64,000 bases of DNA from Tausonia pullulans. Its lineage: Eukaryota > Basidiomycota > Tremellomycetes > Cystofilobasidiales > Mrakiaceae. The notes below the pieces were generated by a model, which worked only from the letters and a program-made list of their open reading frames with translations, had not been told where the DNA came from and made no database searches. Shown piece by piece: positions 58,468 through 64,000 of this stretch. The translations under genes and the position numbers were made by a program. Each line of letters begins with the position of its first letter. Positions within the stretch are counted from its first letter, which is position 1. The DNA lies in NCBI GenBank assembly GCA_951802195.1, contig OX637623.1, forward strand, positions 496,001-560,000, given 5' to 3'.

Positions 58468-60517
58468 ATGCATCAATCCTCCATCCTCCCCTCCACCCAT
58501 ACGGACCTCATCACAGGTACGTCTTCGTTTGGCTCAGCTCGGCCGAGCCCCCCTGAACCTTACAGCTGTTGTCAACACCTCCAGACGCCGCGTACGACCT
58601 CTTTGGCCGACGGCTCGCGACGGCGAGCGCCGACCAGAAGATCAAGGTCTGGCGCAAGGCCAAGGATGGAAGCTGGGCTGTCGAGGACGACTGGAAGGTG
58701 CGTTGTTGGTGCCAGCGTCGTGATGGACCGTTGCTGACTGACATGGCCTGGTCTTCCGTTCGCCATCCAACTTCGTCATATTTCTGCAGGCCCATGACGC
58801 GCCCATCTCTAGGATCGCTTGGTGCGTCAGCGTTTATGGAGGAGAGATTGGAAGCCTGAGCTGATGGCGAGACGCGCACAACTAGGTCTCATCCGGAGCA
58901 TGGACCCGTCATCGCGTCATGCTCCTACGACCGAACCGTCCGCATATGGGAGGAGAATCCCCAGGGTCAGTCGTCGTTTCTCTCTGCCATATATCTCGAG
59001 CTCGCGCAAGAAGAAAGACAATGGTGTTTGGCTGGAGAGCCAGACTTCGCGCGCGCCCCTACCTTTGTCTCAGCTTCGCCAATCATTGCCCCAATGTTCA
59101 TTCGCTTCTTCCCTCCCCTCAACCAGCCGAGCGCAACTCTGGTCGCCGCTGGCAGCAAACCTCCAAAATGCTTGAAGCCCGCGGAACAGTTCGCGATCTC
59201 GCTTTCGCGCCGTCGTCGTTTGGTCTGCGTTTGGTTCGTTCGTCTCGAGTGGCGTCGCCATTCTCTTGCCTCTGGCTCACTCTCAGCCATTCTTCCCGGA
59301 TCGACAGGCCACCATCTCCTCCGACTCGCATCTTCGTCTCTACGCACCCGCTCCACCTTCATCCTCGGCGCAAGCGATCTCCTCGGCCCCGGAGAACTGG
59401 TTCCCGCTCCTTGACGTCAGCATCCCGTCCGTTGTCGCACCTGCAGCGTCAGCTGCCTCACACTCGGCCTCTGGTTCTGGCACGAATAATGCTGGAGGTG
59501 GGGGGCGTGAGGGCGGGCTTGCCAAGATGCTCGGTCGGGCGTCAACGCCGCAGTCGACGTCTGGAGCGTCGTCTGGGAACCAGTTCGACGTTTCAGCGGT
59601 CGCCGGTGGATCGAACGGTCTCACGGGAGGAAGCAACGAGGTGGTCGGCGGAGGGAGGTGTCTAAGCTTCTGCAAGGAGAAGTGGTGGGGGATGGTCCTG
59701 GCCGTCGCGGATGGTGCCAAGGGCGATGTTCATGTGGGTCCTCTCGTCGCCCTTGAGACGTTCGTCATCGGGCTTTATGTATACTGATGTTGCCCTCTTT
59801 CCTCTTTCTTCAGATTCTTTCCCTCCCAACCCCATCACTTCCCGTCCACCTCCTCACCCTCTCTCCTCCCTCCCCCTCCACCCCCTCCAACCCCAGCACC
59901 CCCTCCTCAGCGCCCTTCTCCACCGCCTCCTCCCACCTCCAGAGCCAACTGACCACCATCTCCTGGGCGCCCTCCCTTGGCCGCTCATACCACCTCCTCG
60001 CCACGGGCACGCGAGGCGGCCTCGTTCGGATCTGGCGCGTTCGCCCTGCGGCAGAGGACGATGAGTCCGCTATTGGTGGTGCCGTTGCGAGCGGAGGGAG
60101 CTGGACGGGCGAGCTGGTCGCAGAACTGGGGGCGCATGAGCGGAATGTGGGCAAGGTGGAGTGGAACAGGACAGGGACAGTGCTTAGTAGCAGTGGGGAC
60201 GATGGGAAGGTCCGGCTTTGGAAAGGTGAGTCCTAAGGCTTCTTTCTCTTTCTCTGTCTCCCCTAGATGCCGCCAGGGCTCGCGCTGACAACAAGGAGCG
60301 TCCGTCTTTTATCGCCGCTCTGTTGCTCTTTCCAGCTGCTTGTGAGTGCTCATCTGGCCCCTCCAGCTCGTTCGCACTCTCCTCTTCACCGCTAAGATTC
60401 TTTCTTTATCTATCTCTCTTCCCAGACAAAGGCGAGTACCAGTGCCTCGCCGTCTTTGACGCCGAGACCGCCGCTGAGGAGGACCACGATGACGGCGACC
60501 GCGACATGGACGGTTGA
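58468..60517 (+). CDS. SEH1: Nucleoporin Seh1 (WD40)
   Basis: It starts MHQSSILPSTHTDLI and joins to DAAYDLFGRRLATASADQKIKVW. The next exons give AHDAPISRIAW, IASCSYDRTVRIWEE, GTVRDLAFAPSSFGLRLATISSD and LRLYAP, the typical Seh1 order. Later repeats are SWAPSLGRSYHLLATGTRGGLVRIW and NVGKVEWNRTGTVLSSSGDDGKVRLWK. Seh1 is a six-bladed propeller of the Y-shaped nuclear pore complex and also of the SEA/GATOR2 complex at the vacuole. Long Ser/Gly/Pro-rich loops between blades make it longer than yeast Seh1. The last exon is short and acidic (EEDHDDGDRDMDG). About six introns. Confidence 0.88.
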
Positions 60518-60823
60518 AAGAAAGGACAGACAGATGCATGGTTTCGGTTGCATGAGTGTAAAAGAGAATGACAAAAAAGGGACAGAGGAAGAATTTAGTC
60601 GTGACAGAGGAGACAAGAAAATGCAAAAGTGTCGCAGCAGAAGGCAGGGAGGAGGGGACGGGAATCCACGTGAGGCGATGAAGTGATATGAAGTGGTAGA
60701 GAAGAGAGAGAGAGTATGAGAGTGGCTGAAAGAAAAAAACAGAACGCCTAGAGCATGGTAAGGATGAAGACAGGATCTAAGACAAATGAAGAGTGAAAAA
60801 GCGTGTTGAGAGACACCTTTTTC
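60518..60823. other. Convergent 3' flanks of SEH1 and the Cep57-like gene
   Basis: About 300 bp, A/G-rich on the plus strand with a GA run near 60701-60715. No gene is seen. Confidence 0.5.
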
Positions 60824-63800
60824 TCAGCGGGTACCCTCGCCTCCCGCCGCCGCCGACTTCCTCGCCTCCCTCAACATGTCCCTCACGCTCTTGAACGCCT
60901 TCCTCTCCCTCTCCCCCGTCCTCTCCCTCACCTCGTCCGCATTCAGATCTCGGTCCTTGAAGCTCAAGAGCGAGTACAGCGCCGCGATCTGATCGGCTTT
61001 CTGCTCGAGCGTGTCGATGATCTCCTTGAGGTGCTCGGCGAGGACATTGCGCTTGGCGACGTTGCCGCAGGCGTCGAGAACCTTGTATTGCTCGGCGAGC
61101 TCGATGAAAATGCTATATGAGGGCGAGGAAGGTTAGTCTAGAGATGAAAAGGTAAGGTGTGGGAGAGCGACGCACGATTTGTACTGCGCATGATCGTCCT
61201 CGAGCTCGCGAAGGACTCGAGCCAGCACGGTCTGAGGCGGCAGACGATCGGCCTGCGGCTGGCCGCCGCCCGACGCAGCGATAGCTACAGCAATGGTTTT
61301 CGCCCGATCGTCGGCACGCGGGGAGGTACGTGCTTCGCGCTGCTTCTCGCGGTGGCGGCGCTCCCGCTCCATGGACGAAGGGCCAGAGGCAGAAGCGGGA
61401 GAGGGAAGGGGAGCAGCAGCATCGTCGTCGTCGAACTGAATGAGCGACTCGGTCATCTCCTGATAACGTTGCTGCTGCCCCTCCCGATGGGTGGAAGAGC
61501 GACGAAGCTCCTCCGTCGCCTCCTCGACCTTCCGCTGGGACTGGTTTGACGACGATCTTGAACGAGGTAGCTGGATTGACGCCGGCGCCGGCGCTGCAGA
61601 GAAAAACGCGCGCTCGAGATCCTCCCCACGAATATGATTCGAGAGATCGGCGGTGTGCTTCCCTCCTCCTCCGCTCCCGCCGCTCGTGCTCCGCTTCTTG
61701 AGAGTTCGGGCGGATGACGGCGAGCCAGGGGAGGAGAGGAGGACGGAGAGCACCGCCGGTGGCTCGGCGTCGAATGCCGTCGGGGAGTGGGAGCGAGCTC
61801 GCTGGGGGAGATCTTGGGCCGCTGCGGCCATGGAGGAAGAAGAGACACGATGAGTGGTGTGGGAGGCCGACGATGACGGTCGGGCAGGAAAATGAGATTG
61901 CGCAGACTGCTGTTGCTGCTGTGACACAAACGTCGGCGCAAAGGTCGGCGAGTGCATTGACTGGGCGGCGGCGCGGGTGCCCTCGGAGATTCGCGAGCCT
62001 GCGACTGCTCGCTCCGTCGCAGCCGACGAGGAGGATGCTCGAGATCGGGCATTTCCGTCCTGCAGAATGATTAAGAGGTCAGGCCATGGATGGCAAGGGG
62101 GAGACGAGTGAGGCCAACGCACCCTGATCGTTAGATCTTCGGTCCGCTCCTCCTCGACACGGCTGAGCTCAGCAGAAGCCCGACCGAACACCTCGGGCGA
62201 CGAGACACGCTGCTGCTCGACGGACGTTCCCCTAGTAGCGCTCCTCTCCACCATGACCCTCAGCTCGCCGACCTCCCCGGCAAGCCGACCAACCTCGTCT
62301 CTGAGACGGGCAACTTCTTCGCCCCTCCGGGCGAGCTCGCGCTGGTCATCCCGTCGAGCGGCTTGTAGCTCAGCGATCAGCCGACTCTGATCCGCGAGTT
62401 CGGCGGTGAGCTTGCTGAGTTGAGCGCGGAGGGAGGCGACGAGGGTTTCGAGGACTAGTAACGGGTAAGATTATGGGTGTCAGTAACTTGGCAGGAAAGG
62501 CGTGTCCATGTGTGTCCCCAAACGTACCTTTCTTCTCCTCCACGACCTCCCAGTACCTCCTCTCCCAATCCCCTTCCCCACTCTTCGCCTTCTCCCTCGT
62601 TTCCGCAGCCTCTCTCCTCAGCTGCTCCCTCTCCAACACCCACTCCTCCCTCGCTGCCTCCTCCCTTTCCCTCACCGTCCTCAACTCAACCTCCAGCTCC
62701 TCCACCCTCCGCCCGCTGAGCGCATTATCCCTCTCGAGAGACTTGAGCCTTTTCGAGAGTTCCCCCAGGGCGCCTTCTCTCTTCTCCTCCTCCTCTTTCT
62801 CCTGCTGGCTGCTGCCCGTGGAAGCGGCAGCCGTAGCGCCAGCGAGGTGCTTCCTCCCACCCGCCCGTGCGGGCGTCTGCACCATCTCCGTCAAGCCCGT
62901 CACATCCGGGAGGAAGAGTCGGAGTTTGCCGTTGCCATCGCGGGATTCGGCGAGGGAGAGCATCGAGGTGTTGTTGCCCGGGCGGGCGGCGAGGGAGTGA
63001 TGGTAGAGCCCGTTGACCGCCTTGTTCTTTGCGGAGGCCTTGTTCGGGCCAGGTCGGGAAGCTGAAGAGGACGCCATGGGAAGCTCGCCGAGGGGCGTTC
63101 GAGACGCTTGATGCTGGAGCTGGTCCTCGAGATCCCTCGCGAGGAGCTCGAAGCGAGACTCCTGAGACCCCTCACGCGAGGACCTCGGTCGTCCTCCAGC
63201 CCCTGCGCCAGAAGAAGGCCCCCTGAGAGGGGAAGATACACCCACGGACGGTCGTCTGGGCGAGAAGGCACCCGCTGCAAGAGCGTCGGCGAGCTTACTT
63301 GAGGAAGGCCGGGGCGTCGGAGGGGCGCGGTTCTCGTTGTTGACGTTTTCACCTCCTCCGGATCGGAGAAAGTCCGGTTCGGTGACGGCCCTCCTCTGCT
63401 GGTGGTAGTGAGAAGACGACGGCGGAGGGTGCTTGGGCGTGTCTCCCAGCAGCATATCGTGCAGCCCAAACGAGATCCCCGCCCCGGCCCCACCGTCGAG
63501 CATCCTCCCGAGCTCGCGATCGTCGTCAAATTCGCCCGTCGCGTCCTGGTGGCCGCTGGAGCCAGCAGCGAGACCAGCTCGGAGAGTGACGACGGAGGCG
63601 TGGTGGGCGGCTGTAGAGCCGGGGGAGGGAGGGCCTGGGATGCCGGTTGTAGATGCAAGGCTGCTTTGACCCGTCATCATTGAGTTCTGCTGGGAGGGCA
63701 TCATGCTTACCCCTCCTCCAAGGGTGGAGAGGTTCCCGCCGTCGTAAGCCCGTCCGAGCTCGATGGATGAGCCATCGTCGTCGTACCCTCGAGCGCCTCC

Positions 63801-64000
63801 GCCGCCCGTGAAGGACGACGACGCGCGCGAGGAAGAGAGGAGGGAGAGCGAGCCGAGCTGATGCTCGAGTCGGAGACGATCGAGGTCGTCAGATGAGTGG
63901 GGGATTGGGAGGGAGTGTTGATGTTGGTGTTGGTGAGAGGAATGAAAGGGAGCAGGCGGGTTGAAGAAGGATGACGAGTTGCGCGACGATCCACTCCCTC
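60824..64000 (-). CDS. Cep57-like coiled-coil protein, likely spindle-pole-body component (5' partial)
   Basis: The frame stays open to the right window edge (reading GSGSSRNSSSFFN at the edge), so the N-terminus is outside. The N-terminal third is Ser/Pro/Gly-rich with a LPDVTGLTEMVQTP motif. Residues encoded at about 62290-62830 form a strong heptad coiled coil (LSKRLKSLERDNALSGRRVEELEVE, then ARRDDQRELARRGEEVARL after an intron). After a second low-complexity region, LARVLRELEDDHAQYKS joins to IFIELAEQYKVLDACGNVAKRN and EIIDTLEQKADQIAALYSF, resembling the Cep57/Ppc89 microtubule-binding or SPB-targeting domain. It ends ARKSAAAGGEGTR. The family call rests on the C-terminal wording and is moderate. 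Confidence 0.7.

Noticed and set aside
1-64000. tRNA genes, rRNA and CRISPR arrays
   Set aside because: Scanned for tRNA B-box-like GGTTCGANTCC contexts and regular spaced repeats; nothing convincing was found by eye, and a covariance-model scan would be needed to exclude tRNAs fully.

Overview
The window reads as nuclear DNA of a basidiomycete fungus. It is GC-rich and gene-dense, and its genes are cut by many short GT-AG introns (mostly about 45-110 bp, some exons only 14-22 nt). The gene set is fungal: an ENA-type sodium ATPase, YPD1, a single Aurora kinase, PEX6, a coronin-7-type protein, a GPI-anchored GH79 enzyme and an Aspergillus-fructosyltransferase-like GH32. The style fits a yeast-forming lineage such as the Microbotryomycetes, but the lineage is inferred from gene style alone and is weakly supported.

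Left end (1-6815): an L1-like LINE enters from the left edge with its visible ORF uninterrupted. It is followed head-to-tail by at least three further 5'-truncated copies of the same element's 3' end, and then by about 1.7 kb with no gene that I can support. Next come a GH32 gene (minus), a TVP38/TMEM64-family membrane protein (minus), and a divergently placed two-RRM, Gln-rich RNA-binding protein (plus). A relic of an aldo/keto reductase gene and a polypurine tract separate these from a BCAS3-like WD40 gene (minus).

The centre (26.6-40.7 kb) is a plus-strand run: ENA ATPase, PEX6 and coronin-7-like, the last two only about 180 bp apart. From 41.2 to 48.1 kb lie a GH79 gene and YPD1, both minus. 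YPD1 shares a 1.3 kb divergent promoter with an HMG-CoA-lyase-like gene (49.4-51.9 kb, plus).

The right part holds an unrecognised nuclear-looking low-complexity protein (minus), a decayed medium-chain (zinc-type) reductase pseudogene (minus), Aurora kinase (minus) and SEH1 (plus) back to back across about 190 bp, and a Cep57-like coiled-coil gene (minus) that runs off the right edge.

Functions are mostly housekeeping: peroxisome import, actin, nuclear pore, spindle and osmostress relay. YPD1 and the ENA pump both belong to ionic/osmotic stress physiology; no other functional cluster is evident. The most unusual items are the nested LINE tails, the HMG-CoA-lyase-like protein that lacks two of four expected metal ligands and carries a membrane segment, and the coronin-7 last intron, whose retention would swap an acidic-Trp tail for a polyproline one.
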